From contig NZ_AP023243.1 in the NCBI RefSeq assembly GCF_016756495.1, positions 4,282,501-4,346,500 on the forward strand: 64,000 nucleotides of DNA, given 5' to 3'. The translations under genes were made by a program, and so were the position numbers. Shown here in pieces: positions 1 through 8,537 of the stretch. Below the pieces are notes generated by a model that made no database searches, was not told where the DNA came from, and saw nothing but the letters and a program-made list of their open reading frames with translations. This DNA is from Mesorhizobium sp. 113-3-3. Lineage in GTDB: Bacteria; Pseudomonadota; Alphaproteobacteria; Rhizobiales; Rhizobiaceae. How positions within the stretch are numbered: position 1 is the first letter of the stretch; each line of letters starts with the position of its first letter.

Positions 1-914
1 TAGTCGCAAAGGATGGTCACGATCGTGTGGCCCGGGCCCAGTTCCCTGGCGAGCCGGATGGCGCCGGCAATGTTGATGCCGGTGGAGCCGCCGACGCACA
101 GGCCTTCTTCCTGGATCAGGTCGAAGACGATCGGGAGCGCGTCCTCGTCCTTGATCTGGAATGAGAAGTCCGGCGTGAACCCTTCGAGATTGGCGGTGAT
201 GCGCCCCTGCCCGATGCCTTCGGTGATCGAACTGCCTTCGGACTTCAACTCGCCGCTGGTGTAGAAACTGTAGAGCGCGGCCCCAAGCGGGTCGGCGAGC
301 GCGACTTTCACATCCTTGCTCTTGGCCTTCAGCCCGAAAGCGACGCCAGCCAGCGTGCCGCCGGAACCCACCGCCGAGACGAAACCGTCAACCTTGCCGC
401 CGGTCTGGGCCCAGATTTCCTCCGCCGTGGTGCGGATATGCCCATCGCGGTTGGCGACATTGTCGAACTGGTTGGCCCAGATGGCGCCGTTCGGCTCGGT
501 TCTCGCCATCTGCTCGGCCAGCCGTCCTGACAGCTTCACGTAATTGTTTGGGTTCTTGTAGGGCACGGCGGGCACCTCGATCAGCTCGGCGCCGAGCAGC
601 CGGATCGTGTCCTTCTTTTCCTGGCTCTGCGTATCGGGAATGACGATGACCGTGCGATAACCCAGCGCCTTGGCGACCAGCGTCAGCCCGATGCCAGTAT
701 TGCCTGCCGTTCCCTCGACGATGACGCCACCCGGCTTCAACAGGCCGCGCTGTTCGGCGTCGCGGATGATGAAAAGGCCGGCGCGATCCTTGACCGATTG
801 CCCCGGATTCATGAATTCGGCCTTGCCCAGGATCTCGCAGCCGGTTTCTTCCGACGCTTTGTTGAGGCGGATCAGAGGCGTGTTGCCGATCGCGTCGATC
901 ACAGAACGGGGCAT
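1..914 (-). CDS. cysK: Cysteine synthase A, 3' end cut by window edge
   Basis: PLP-dependent O-acetylserine sulfhydrylase, making L-cysteine from O-acetylserine and sulfide in the cytoplasm. The reading frame runs 304 codons from an ATG preceded by AAGGA and leaves the window without a stop. Visible family motifs are the PLP-lysine motif SVKDRAG (Lys42), the substrate loop GTAGNTG (about 68-74), the phosphate-binding SAVGSGGT and the C-terminal GGSTGINIAGA. The frame ends at ILCD, where cysteine synthases usually continue with YGxRY, so roughly 40 residues should be missing. It is divergent from the SDR gene. The fold is certain; a cystathionine beta-synthase-like paralogue is less likely because no CBS domain region is seen. 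Confidence 0.9.
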   Translation of the reverse strand, partial: MPRSVIDAIGNTPLIRLNKASEETGCEILGKAEFMNPGQSVKDRAGLFIIRDAEQRGLLKPGGVIVEGTAGNTGIGLTLVAKALGYRTVIVIPDTQSQEKKDTIRLLGAELIEVPAVPYKNPNNYVKLSGRLAEQMARTEPNGAIWANQFDNVANRDGHIRTTAEEIWAQTGGKVDGFVSAVGSGGTLAGVAFGLKAKSKDVKVALADPLGAALYSFYTSGELKSEGSSITEGIGQGRITANLEGFTPDFSFQIKDEDALPIVFDLIQEEGLCVGGSTGINIAGAIRLARELGPGHTIVTILCD

Positions 915-1140
915 TCAGGATTCCTTGTTTGCGTGCGCCGAAACCCTAGAAACCCGAAGCTTCGGTTTCAAGGCAAGAATTCGCCTGGTCCACTCGCATT
1001 TCCGGCACTGCTGTGCATCCACAGGCCCTCGAGCGGGCTCGATATCCCACAGTTCATTTGCACCCGTCGTCGAAAAGCACTCTTTTCATTCGATTTCCTG
1101 ACCGCTAGAGCAAGGCACCAACAACTCGACAGGGCGCAGC
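915..1140. other. Divergent intergenic region cysK / SDR gene
   Basis: A 226-bp region that must hold both divergent promoters. It contains a near-palindrome at about 949-970 (GAAACCCGAAGCTTCGGTTTC, one unpaired C) about 35 bp upstream of the cysK start. No clear -35/-10 pair could be chosen by eye. Confidence 0.35.
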
Positions 1141-1962
1141 ATGACACTCTATCGGGCCGATCCGAAACACGGCGTCGCCTGGGTCACGGGCGGCAGCAGC
1201 GGCATTGGCCGTTCGCTGGCCAGGGATCTGGCGTCCCAGGGCTACGCGGTGGCGGTAACGGCACTGGACGACGATCCGATCGACACGCTCATCGTCGAGA
1301 CCGCGCAGATGCCAGGCAGCGTCACCGCCTTTCCCTGCGACGTGACCGACGAGCCGCGCATGGCAAGAACGGTGGCCGCGATCGAGAAGGAACTTGGCCC
1401 AATCGTGCTCGCCGTCTTCAATGCCGGAAACTACATTTCGACGCCCGGAGAGGCTCTCGTCGTCAAGGACTTCCGCAAATCCTTCGAGGTCAACTATTTC
1501 GGCATTATCAACGGATTGGTGCCGGTCGTGGAGTATATGCGCGTGCGGTCGCGCGGCCATGTCGTGCTGGTCGGATCGGTCACCGCCTATTTCGGCTGGC
1601 CAACCACAGCCGCCTATGGCGGCACCAAGGCGGCGATCAACATCCTGGCTGAGTCGCTGAAGTATGATTTCGACAAGATGAACATCCGCGTGCAGGTGAT
1701 AAACCCCGGTTTTGTCGACACGCCGCTGACCGAAAAGAACATGCTGCCGATGCCGGGCCTGATGCCCGTCACCCGCGCGACGCGCCGCATGGTGAAGGCA
1801 ATCAAATCCGGCGGCTTCGAAGTCACCTTTCCTTACCGCACGAGCTGGCCGCTGAAAGTTCTCGCCATGTTGCCGAGGCCGCTGTGCAGAGGCGTGATCA
1901 GCCTTATGACCAGCTGGAAGGCAAGGCCGCTGAACTACGACCGCAGGCCACCCCACGAATAG
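1141..1962 (+). CDS. Short-chain dehydrogenase/reductase (SDR) family oxidoreductase
   Basis: A classical SDR of 273 residues, an NAD(P)-dependent oxidoreductase of unknown substrate. The Rossmann glycine motif TGGSSGIG is at 16-23, the NAG motif at 94-96, and the catalytic Ser146, Tyr159 and Lys163 (YGGTK) are all present, as is the NPGFVDTP segment after the active site. The basic C-terminus (about 225-273, with a short hydrophobic stretch) is longer than in minimal SDRs and could be membrane-associated. The alpha/beta hydrolase gene follows on the same strand after a 93-bp gap. Family certain, substrate not predictable. Confidence 0.85.
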   Translation: MTLYRADPKHGVAWVTGGSSGIGRSLARDLASQGYAVAVTALDDDPIDTLIVETAQMPGSVTAFPCDVTDEPRMARTVAAIEKELGPIVLAVFNAGNYISTPGEALVVKDFRKSFEVNYFGIINGLVPVVEYMRVRSRGHVVLVGSVTAYFGWPTTAAYGGTKAAINILAESLKYDFDKMNIRVQVINPGFVDTPLTEKNMLPMPGLMPVTRATRRMVKAIKSGGFEVTFPYRTSWPLKVLAMLPRPLCRGVISLMTSWKARPLNYDRRPPHE

Positions 1963-2055
1963 GATGCCCACAGGATTGGCGGTGTGGCTGCCTGGGCGGC
2001 CGTTGCCTGTTCAGGGCCATCGCCCTAGGCTTGATGTTGTTGCGTGGAGTCTGCA

Positions 2056-3030
2056 ATGGGGCGACGGATCGTGCTTGCTGTGCTGGGCCTGATCGCCGTT
2101 CTTGCATTGGCCTTCGTCATCGGCCCACGCGTTCCCGTCGACACCACGATCCGCTTCGATCCTTCCCTCATCGGTGACGACCCGCAGGCCTATGTGGCAA
2201 AGGTGGAAGCCGCCGTACCCGGGATCCGCGACGGGCTGGAAAAGGAGATCGTCTGGGCGAACCCTATGGTGCATGCCAAGACGCCGCTGTCGATCGTCTA
2301 CATCCACGGCTTCTCGGCTTCCAAGGGCGAGGTCCGTCCCCTGCCCGACGAGGTGGCCGACCAGCTCGACGCCAATCTCTTCTACACCAGGCTCACCGGT
2401 CACGGGCAGGACGGCGCGGCGATGACGCAAGGCAGCGTCAATGCCTGGATCAACGACTATGAGGAAGCGCTCGCCATCGGCCGGGCGATCGGCGACAAGG
2501 TGATCGTCATCTCGACCTCGACCGGTGGCTCGCTGGCGGCGTGGGCGGCAACGCAGCCGGGTGCTTCAAATGGCGTGGCTGCCATTGCATTCATCTCACC
2601 CAATTTCGGCGTGAAGGCATCCGGCGCCGAGATCCTGACCATGCCATGGGGCAAGCAGATCGCCGAACTGGTGATCGGCAAGGAGCGCAGTTTCGTGGCG
2701 CGCAACGCGCTGCACGAGAAATTCTGGACCACCAGATATCCGGTTGCCGCGACGCTGCCGATGCAGGCGCTGACGGAACTCGCCTATGGGGCGCCGGTGG
2801 AGCAGGCTGATATCCCTGCCCTGTTCATTTTCTCGGATTCGGACAGGGTGGTGCGGCCGGACCGCACCCGCGAAATCGCCGGGCGCTGGGGCGCACCGCA
2901 CGAACTGGTGCCAGTCGACGACACCGGCGACCCCGACAACCATGTCATTGCCGGCGATGTGCTGTCGCCATCGACTACGGCATTTCTCGCGCAACGGATT
3001 GCCGTCTGGGTCGAGGCGGTGGCGAAGTAA
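2056..3030 (+). CDS. Membrane-anchored alpha/beta hydrolase
   Basis: A 324-residue protein beginning with a hydrophobic anchor or uncleaved signal (about residues 5-25). The ATG at 2056 was chosen because GGAG lies 6 nt upstream; an in-frame GTG at 2044 is possible. Alpha/beta hydrolase features are the oxyanion motif YIHGFSASKGE, the nucleophile elbow STSTGG with Ser155, a probable acid in FSDSDRVV (Asp261 or Asp263) and His296 in DNHVIAGD. It resembles carboxylesterases and monoacylglycerol-lipase-like proteins; the substrate is unknown. It ends at a strong terminator shared with the convergent helicase gene. Confidence 0.8.
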   Translation: MGRRIVLAVLGLIAVLALAFVIGPRVPVDTTIRFDPSLIGDDPQAYVAKVEAAVPGIRDGLEKEIVWANPMVHAKTPLSIVYIHGFSASKGEVRPLPDEVADQLDANLFYTRLTGHGQDGAAMTQGSVNAWINDYEEALAIGRAIGDKVIVISTSTGGSLAAWAATQPGASNGVAAIAFISPNFGVKASGAEILTMPWGKQIAELVIGKERSFVARNALHEKFWTTRYPVAATLPMQALTELAYGAPVEQADIPALFIFSDSDRVVRPDRTREIAGRWGAPHELVPVDDTGDPDNHVIAGDVLSPSTTAFLAQRIAVWVEAVAK

Positions 3031-3044
3031 GCTGCGCAGAGACG

Positions 3045-3081
3045 AAAAGGGCGGCTGAAGCATCGCTTCAGCCGCCCTTTT
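3045..3081. terminator. Bidirectional rho-independent terminator
   Basis: A perfect 17-bp stem (3045-3061 with 3065-3081, loop ATC) rich in GC with A- and T-tracts at its ends. It lies between the convergent hydrolase (+) and helicase (-) genes and would work in both directions. Confidence 0.9.
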
Positions 3082-3144
3082 CTTTGTCAATCAAGCAACT
3101 AGCCAACCGCTAGACTAGGGTCGGCTGACCACCGCGAGACACGG

Positions 3145-4566
3145 TTAAGCAGCCCGCGCCGCCGGCCGCTTGCCGCCGAAGCGGCGCTTGTTGTTGCCCT
3201 TGAAGGGTTTTGCGCCTTCCGGCTTGCGCTCGCCGGCAAAGGCCGGCTTGTCGCCGAAGCGCTTCTTGCCAAAGCCGTTGCCCTTGTTCTCGCCGCCCGG
3301 CCGCCTGCCGTCGCGACGGCCATTGCGGTCGTTGCGGTCGTTGGCGGGCTCGAAGCGCTCGTTCTTTTCAGCCGGATTGCGCTGCGGATCGGGGCTGCCG
3401 AGATGGTCGGCAACGATCGGCAGCTTGGTGCGGATGATGCGCTCGACCTGGCGCAGCTTGCTGTTTTCTGAAGGATCGCAAAGCGTGATCGCAATGCCGT
3501 CCATGCCGTTGCGGCCTGTGCGGCCGATGCGGTGGACATAGCTTTCGGCCTCGTCCGGCAGGTCGAAATTCACGACATGGCTGATGCCGGGCACGTCGAT
3601 GCCACGCGCCGCGATGTCGGTCGCGACCAGAATGCGTACCGATCCCTCACGGAAATCGTTCAGCGCCTTCTGACGGGCGTTCTGCGACTTGTTGCCATGG
3701 ATGACGGCGGCCTTGAAGCCATCGCGCTCGAGGTCCTTGGTCACCCGGTCGGCACCATGCTTGGTGCGCGAAAAGATGATGACGGACTTCATCGCCTCGT
3801 CGGCGAGCATCGTCGACAGCACCTGGCGCTTTTGCTTGGTGCGGGCGAAAACCACGCCCTGGACGATTTCGGCCGCCGCGGTGCTTTGCGGCGAGACTTC
3901 GATGCGGACGGGGTTCTTCAACAGGCCCTTGGCCAGTTCGGCGATCTCGTCCGGCATGGTGGCCGAAAACAGCGCCGTCTGGCGATCAGGCGCGGTCGCC
4001 TTGGCGATGCGCTTGACGTCGTTGATGAAGCCCATGTCGAGCATGCGGTCGCCCTCGTCCAGCACCAGCCATTTGGTGTCGGAGAGGATGAGGTCACCCT
4101 CGCGCACCAGATCGGTCAGCCGGCCGGGCGTGGCAATCAGGATGTCCACGCCGGGAGCAACCTTCTTCACCTGGCTGAAGCGCGAGACGCCGCCCAGCAC
4201 CAGTGCGGTGGAGACATGCTGGCCTTTTGCGAGGATCTTGATGGTGTCTTCGATCTGCACGGCAAGTTCACGCGTTGGCGCCAGGATGAGCGCACGGGCC
4301 GTCTTGGCGCGCCGCTTGGTGCCGAGCGCGATGATCTTCGACAGGATCGGCAGCGCAAAGGCCGCGGTCTTGCCGGAGCCGGTCTGCGCAATGCCGAAAA
4401 TGTCACGGCCTTCCAGCTGCGGCGGGATGGCCTGCATCTGGATCGGCTTCGGTTCGGTGAAGCCGGCATTGTGGGTGGCCTTGAGCAGCGCGCCCGTGAT
4501 TCCCAGCGCCGCGAAACCGGAGAGTTCCACGGTGTCGTTGCCGGGCAATGTGTTTTCGTTGGTCAA
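3145..4566 (-). CDS. rhlE: DEAD-box ATP-dependent RNA helicase, RhlE type, with DEGD motif II
   Basis: RNA helicase of 473 residues, expected to remodel RNA in ribosome assembly or mRNA decay. The first plausible start is TTG at 4566 with AAGAAG upstream. Helicase motifs in order: Q motif (GFTEPKPIQ), motif I AQTGSGKT (Lys66), PTRELA, TPGRL, motif II LDEGDRMLD (170-173 is DEGD rather than DEAD), SAT, ARGIDVP and HRIGRTGRNG. A tail of about 100 residues rich in Arg, Gly, Asn and Lys follows, typical of RhlE-like proteins and probably RNA-binding. The gene stands alone, convergent with the hydrolase and divergent from pccB. Confidence 0.9.
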   Translation of the reverse strand: MTNENTLPGNDTVELSGFAALGITGALLKATHNAGFTEPKPIQMQAIPPQLEGRDIFGIAQTGSGKTAAFALPILSKIIALGTKRRAKTARALILAPTRELAVQIEDTIKILAKGQHVSTALVLGGVSRFSQVKKVAPGVDILIATPGRLTDLVREGDLILSDTKWLVLDEGDRMLDMGFINDVKRIAKATAPDRQTALFSATMPDEIAELAKGLLKNPVRIEVSPQSTAAAEIVQGVVFARTKQKRQVLSTMLADEAMKSVIIFSRTKHGADRVTKDLERDGFKAAVIHGNKSQNARQKALNDFREGSVRILVATDIAARGIDVPGISHVVNFDLPDEAESYVHRIGRTGRNGMDGIAITLCDPSENSKLRQVERIIRTKLPIVADHLGSPDPQRNPAEKNERFEPANDRNDRNGRRDGRRPGGENKGNGFGKKRFGDKPAFAGERKPEGAKPFKGNNKRRFGGKRPAARAA

Positions 4567-4963
4567 AATAATCTTCTTTCACGCGGCTTCTTGGCCGCAA
4601 ACATCAATGGCGGCAGGGCGCAACCTGCCGTCGAAAAACTTGATATGAAACGACAAGGCGGGCGGACGCATGCGTCCACTCGGCTGCGCTGTCGTGCCCG
4701 CAGGCATCATGCCACGGGGCTTTTTCGCCGCCTTGCCAACCAATCGGGGGCCGATTTGCCGGAAAGAGGGAAAACAGACGCAACCAGTCTCATTTGTCGA
4801 GAAGGCCGGAATCTCCCGGCCCAAGCGCCTATGGGCTGCATATGGCTGAGTTCGCCCCGGAATGCAAGGGGCATCATGCTGCAGTGCAGCAAAACCAGCG
4901 ACGCTTGCGCTCTCCGGCGGGCATCATTACCACAAATGCAGCTTCTATTTTGAGGACCAAGCG
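4567..4963. other. Divergent intergenic region rhlE / pccB with a 14-bp palindrome
   Basis: A 397-bp region without a convincing gene. It must contain the rhlE leader and the pccB promoter. A perfect palindrome GGACGCATGCGTCC lies at 4664-4677, about 100 bp upstream of rhlE. A long leader is plausible for a helicase gene, but no riboswitch or known RNA motif was recognised. Confidence 0.4.
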
Positions 4964-6496
4964 ATGAAGGACGTGCTGAAGGAACTCGAGCGCCGGCGCG
5001 AGATCGCCCGCATGGGTGGCGGACAGGCGCGCATCGACGCCCAGCACAAGAAGGGCAAGCTTACCGCCCGCGAACGCATCGAGGTGTTCCTCGACGAAGG
5101 CTCGTTCGAGGAGTTCGACATGTATGTCGAGCACCGCTCGACCGATTTCGGCATGGAGAAGACCAAGATCGCCGGCGACGGCGTCGTCACCGGCTGGGGC
5201 ACCGTCAACGGCCGTCCCGTCTATCTCTTCGCCAAGGATTTCACCGTGTTCGGCGGCTCGCTGTCGGAAGCCCATGCCGAGAAGGTCATCAAGGTGCAGG
5301 AGATGGCGCTGCGCAACCGCGCGCCGATCATCGGGCTCTACGATGCCGGCGGCGCGCGCATCCAGGAGGGCGTGGCGGCGCTTGGCGGCTATGCCGAGAT
5401 TTTTCAGCGCAATGTGCTGGCCTCCGGCGTCATCCCGCAGATTTCCGTGATCATGGGCCCCTGCGCCGGCGGCGATGTCTATTCGCCTGCCATGACCGAT
5501 TTCATCTTCATGGTGCGCGACACCTCCTACATGTTCGTCACCGGTCCGGATGTGGTGAAGACCGTCACCAACGAGACGGTGACGGCCGAGAGCCTCGGCG
5601 GCGCTTCCGTGCACACAACCAAATCCTCCATCGCCGACGGCGCCTATGACAATGATGTCGAGGCGCTCTTGCAGATGCGCCGGCTGGTCGATCTGCTGCC
5701 TGCCTCGAACACATCGGAGCTTCCCGAGATCGAATGCTACCAGTCGGTCACCGACCACGACCTGTCGCTTGACCGGCTGATCCCGGACAATGCCAACAAG
5801 CCCTACGACATCAAGGAACTGATCCTGAAGGTCGCCGACGAGGGCGACTTCTTCGAGATCCAGCAGAGTTTCGCCAAGAACATCGTCACCGGCTTCGGCC
5901 GCGTCGAGGGCCGCACGGTCGGCTTCGTCGCCAACCAGCCGATGGTGCTGGCCGGCGTGCTCGATTCCGACGCCAGCCGCAAGGCGGCGCGCTTCGTGCG
6001 TTTTTGCGACTGTTTTTCGATCCCGATCGTCACCTTCGTCGATGTTCCAGGCTTCCTGCCGGGCACCGCGCAGGAATATGGCGGGCTGATCAAGCATGGC
6101 GCCAAGCTGCTGTTCGCCTATGCCGAGGCGACCGTGCCGAAGATCACCGTCATCACCCGAAAGGCCTATGGCGGCGCCTATGACGTGATGGCCTCAAAAC
6201 ATCTGCGCGGCGACATGAACTATGCCTGGCCGACGGCGCAGATCGCGGTCATGGGTGCCCGGGGCGCGGTCGAGATCATCTACCGCAAGGACATTGGCGA
6301 CGCGGAAAAGATCGCAGCCCATACAAAGACTTACGAGGATCGCTTCCTGTCGCCCTTCGTGGCCGCCGAGCGCGGTTATGTCGACGAGGTGATCATGCCG
6401 CACTCGACCCGCCGCCGTATTGCGCGCGCGCTCAGAATGCTGCGCAACAAGGACATGCAGAACCCCTGGAAGAAGCACGACAACATCCCGCTGTAA
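4964..6496 (+). CDS. pccB: Propionyl-CoA carboxylase beta subunit (carboxyltransferase)
   Basis: Carboxyltransferase subunit of a biotin-dependent acyl-CoA carboxylase. It transfers CO2 from biotin to propionyl-CoA to give methylmalonyl-CoA, feeding propionate and odd-chain degradation into the TCA cycle. The 510 residues match the family length. The start is ATG 4964, preceded by GAGGA at 7 nt; an upstream extension is unsupported. Hallmarks are the N-terminal acyl-CoA domain with [11 protein letters not shown] and [12 protein letters not shown], and the C-terminal half with [13 protein letters not shown] and [11 protein letters not shown]. The matching biotin-carboxylase subunit is not next to it; the following gene is convergent. 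Confidence 0.9.
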   Translation: MKDVLKELERRREIARMGGGQARIDAQHKKGKLTARERIEVFLDEGSFEEFDMYVEHRSTDFGMEKTKIAGDGVVTGWGTVNGRPVYLFAKDFTVFGGSLSEAHAEKVIKVQEMALRNRAPIIGLYDAGGARIQEGVAALGGYAEIFQRNVLASGVIPQISVIMGPCAGGDVYSPAMTDFIFMVRDTSYMFVTGPDVVKTVTNETVTAESLGGASVHTTKSSIADGAYDNDVEALLQMRRLVDLLPASNTSELPEIECYQSVTDHDLSLDRLIPDNANKPYDIKELILKVADEGDFFEIQQSFAKNIVTGFGRVEGRTVGFVANQPMVLAGVLDSDASRKAARFVRFCDCFSIPIVTFVDVPGFLPGTAQEYGGLIKHGAKLLFAYAEATVPKITVITRKAYGGAYDVMASKHLRGDMNYAWPTAQIAVMGARGAVEIIYRKDIGDAEKIAAHTKTYEDRFLSPFVAAERGYVDEVIMPHSTRRRIARALRMLRNKDMQNPWKKHDNIPL

Positions 6497-6536
6497 GGCG
6501 ACCGATGGGCGTCCGCCAGCGGTAGGCGTCAAACAC

Positions 6537-8537
6537 TCATTCCTCTTCCGCCGCGCCGAACCCCGCGTCCCTGGGCGCGCTGGTAGCGCTCGCCCAGGGT
6601 GTTGCGTGGTTATCGATGCGCATCTGGAAGATGAAATAGGTCGGCGAGCAGAAGCCGATGCCCTTGACCTTGGCCACGCCCGGCGTGTCCGGCGGCAGCG
6701 ACTGGCACATATAGTCCTCGCGGCAGAAATGATCGGCGGAACATGCCGGCCGGTTGCCGCGATTGACCGCGCCGCCGAGGCACTGGTCGAAATTGTTGGT
6801 CGCCACGCACGTGTCGAATTTCTTGCCGCCGACCATCCCGCAGATTTCGTTCGGCATCGGCTTGCCCTTCTTGAAGGCGGCAAAGTTGCGATCCTTGTCG
6901 TCGCAAGCGCGGTAGGCGATGCCGGCCGGCACGCCGATCTTGGGCGGCCGGCAGGTATAGGCGGTCCGCGAAACTCCCGGCGCGAAGGCGGCGAATTGCC
7001 CAGTGATCTTGTAGCGATCGTTGAAGGGCTGCGACGGGTTGCTGGCGATCGACCCGGTCAGGCAAGGATGGCCGGAGAACATCTTTTCACTGTCCTTGGG
7101 CAACAGACATTGCGCCAGAGCGGTGCGCACGCCTGATGCGGTCGCCAGCGGCGTGCAGACCGTGCCGCCGCCGCATGCCCAAGTCGCGCCGAAGCGCGCG
7201 GCATCGTCAGGCATCAGGCATGGCATCGCCATTTCAGCCGGCGCATAGTCGACGTCGCCTGTATCGGTCCAGGTGGCTGGCGGTGCGAAGGACAGCGGCC
7301 GGTAGCGATTCGGCTCCTTGCCTTCCTGCGTTGCGCGCAGCCAGGCCTGGCGCCGGGGAATCTCGGCATGGAGATGCGGCGAGATGCCAACCTCGATGCG
7401 GTTGAGCGGCGACGTCGTCCTGTCGTCGAGGCCGATGAAGTGGAAGCCGGCGGTGGAACCCGCCTGGTGACAGCCCTGGCAGGCGCCATTGTCCAGCCGC
7501 TCGACCAGGGCCTCGGGCGTGCGCACCAGCTTCGTCGAGGAATAATCGAGCGATCCGAACTCCTCGGGTTGGAATATTTGCGTAAACGGATGGTTGGCTT
7601 GCCGCGCACTGCCGAAGGTCGACCACGAGATGACCTTCTTCGCAAGGAATTCATCCGGAATTTCGTAGACGCCGAGATCGACCGCCGCGGCATTCGCGCT
7701 AACATAATCGGCAAGCCGCTTCTTCATCGCGGCATCTTGCGAGAGTCGCCCAGTGTCTGGCGTGTTCTCCAGCGGCTTCTCGCGGACGGTCGCGCCATCG
7801 ATGCCGAATATCCGCATGAGGTAGGCGGCCTGGCCGCCGAATTCGGTCTCCTGGCCCGAGGGAAAGCGCACGACCTGCGCATTGAGTTCGAGCTGCTTGA
7901 AGGTCAGCTCGGCCGGGTCCAGCGGCCCGCCGCTCAGCCAGCCGGCATCGACGGTCTCGTCGAGTTGCGGCGTCCAATGCCCGGCAACGCCGACGCAGCC
8001 GCCATCGGCATCTGGTGCCACGCTGTAGACGGCGTTGAAGTTGAACGGCAGCCGCGAGGCCAGCACCTTGCCGTCCTTCTTGAAACTGTAAGCCAGGCGA
8101 TAGATGAAACGCACCTCGCCGCAGCTGTTGTCGCCCTCCAGGGCAGCGAAATCACGCCGGTCGAGCCGGTTGACGACGCCGACCAGCCGAAAGCGCGCCG
8201 CCTCCGTCTTCAGCCAGCGCATATCCATGATGCGGCCGACATTGCCGTCCGTCACCTCGTAAAGCGTGCGCCCGCCGGCCTTGATCTCGGCGCGCAGGGT
8301 GGCGATATCTGATGCCACCGTATCGACGATCGCATGATAGGCCGGCGCTTCGTCATAGAGCGCCTTCAGATCATCCCCGCCATCGACATGAAAAATGCCG
8401 GCGAAGCCGAACCCTTTGGCGTCGAGGGCGGCGAGCACTGCCGGATCGTCGACGATGGTCACCGGCTGCCCGGCGCGCACGCCATGCGATGCGAACAGCG
8501 CGATGACGACCGCGACGGCGAGCGCGAAACGCTTCAT
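6537..8537 (-). CDS. Secreted cysteine-rich protein with one CxxCH motif, function unknown
   Basis: A 666-residue protein not recognised by name. It begins with a clear signal peptide (MKRFALAVAVVIALFASHG, cut near AGQ). The N-terminal half has a VVNRLDRRDF...SCGEVRFIYR pattern. A single heme-c type motif CQGCH sits at 353-357, followed by a C-terminal third carrying 14 cysteines, enough for seven disulfides. It is therefore probably periplasmic or surface-exposed and possibly binds heme. Its ATG overlaps the nnr stop as ATGA, so translation is probably coupled to nnr. A start 40 codons further upstream is open but lies wholly inside nnr and lacks a signal peptide. Biological role unknown. 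Confidence 0.8.
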   Translation of the reverse strand: MKRFALAVAVVIALFASHGVRAGQPVTIVDDPAVLAALDAKGFGFAGIFHVDGGDDLKALYDEAPAYHAIVDTVASDIATLRAEIKAGGRTLYEVTDGNVGRIMDMRWLKTEAARFRLVGVVNRLDRRDFAALEGDNSCGEVRFIYRLAYSFKKDGKVLASRLPFNFNAVYSVAPDADGGCVGVAGHWTPQLDETVDAGWLSGGPLDPAELTFKQLELNAQVVRFPSGQETEFGGQAAYLMRIFGIDGATVREKPLENTPDTGRLSQDAAMKKRLADYVSANAAAVDLGVYEIPDEFLAKKVISWSTFGSARQANHPFTQIFQPEEFGSLDYSSTKLVRTPEALVERLDNGACQGCHQAGSTAGFHFIGLDDRTTSPLNRIEVGISPHLHAEIPRRQAWLRATQEGKEPNRYRPLSFAPPATWTDTGDVDYAPAEMAMPCLMPDDAARFGATWACGGGTVCTPLATASGVRTALAQCLLPKDSEKMFSGHPCLTGSIASNPSQPFNDRYKITGQFAAFAPGVSRTAYTCRPPKIGVPAGIAYRACDDKDRNFAAFKKGKPMPNEICGMVGGKKFDTCVATNNFDQCLGGAVNRGNRPACSADHFCREDYMCQSLPPDTPGVAKVKGIGFCSPTYFIFQMRIDNHATPWASATSAPRDAGFGAAEEE

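Noticed and set aside
3532..4953. 473-codon plus-strand frame antisense to the helicase gene
   Set aside because: The minus-strand helicase with all its motifs explains the region; the antisense product has no domain.
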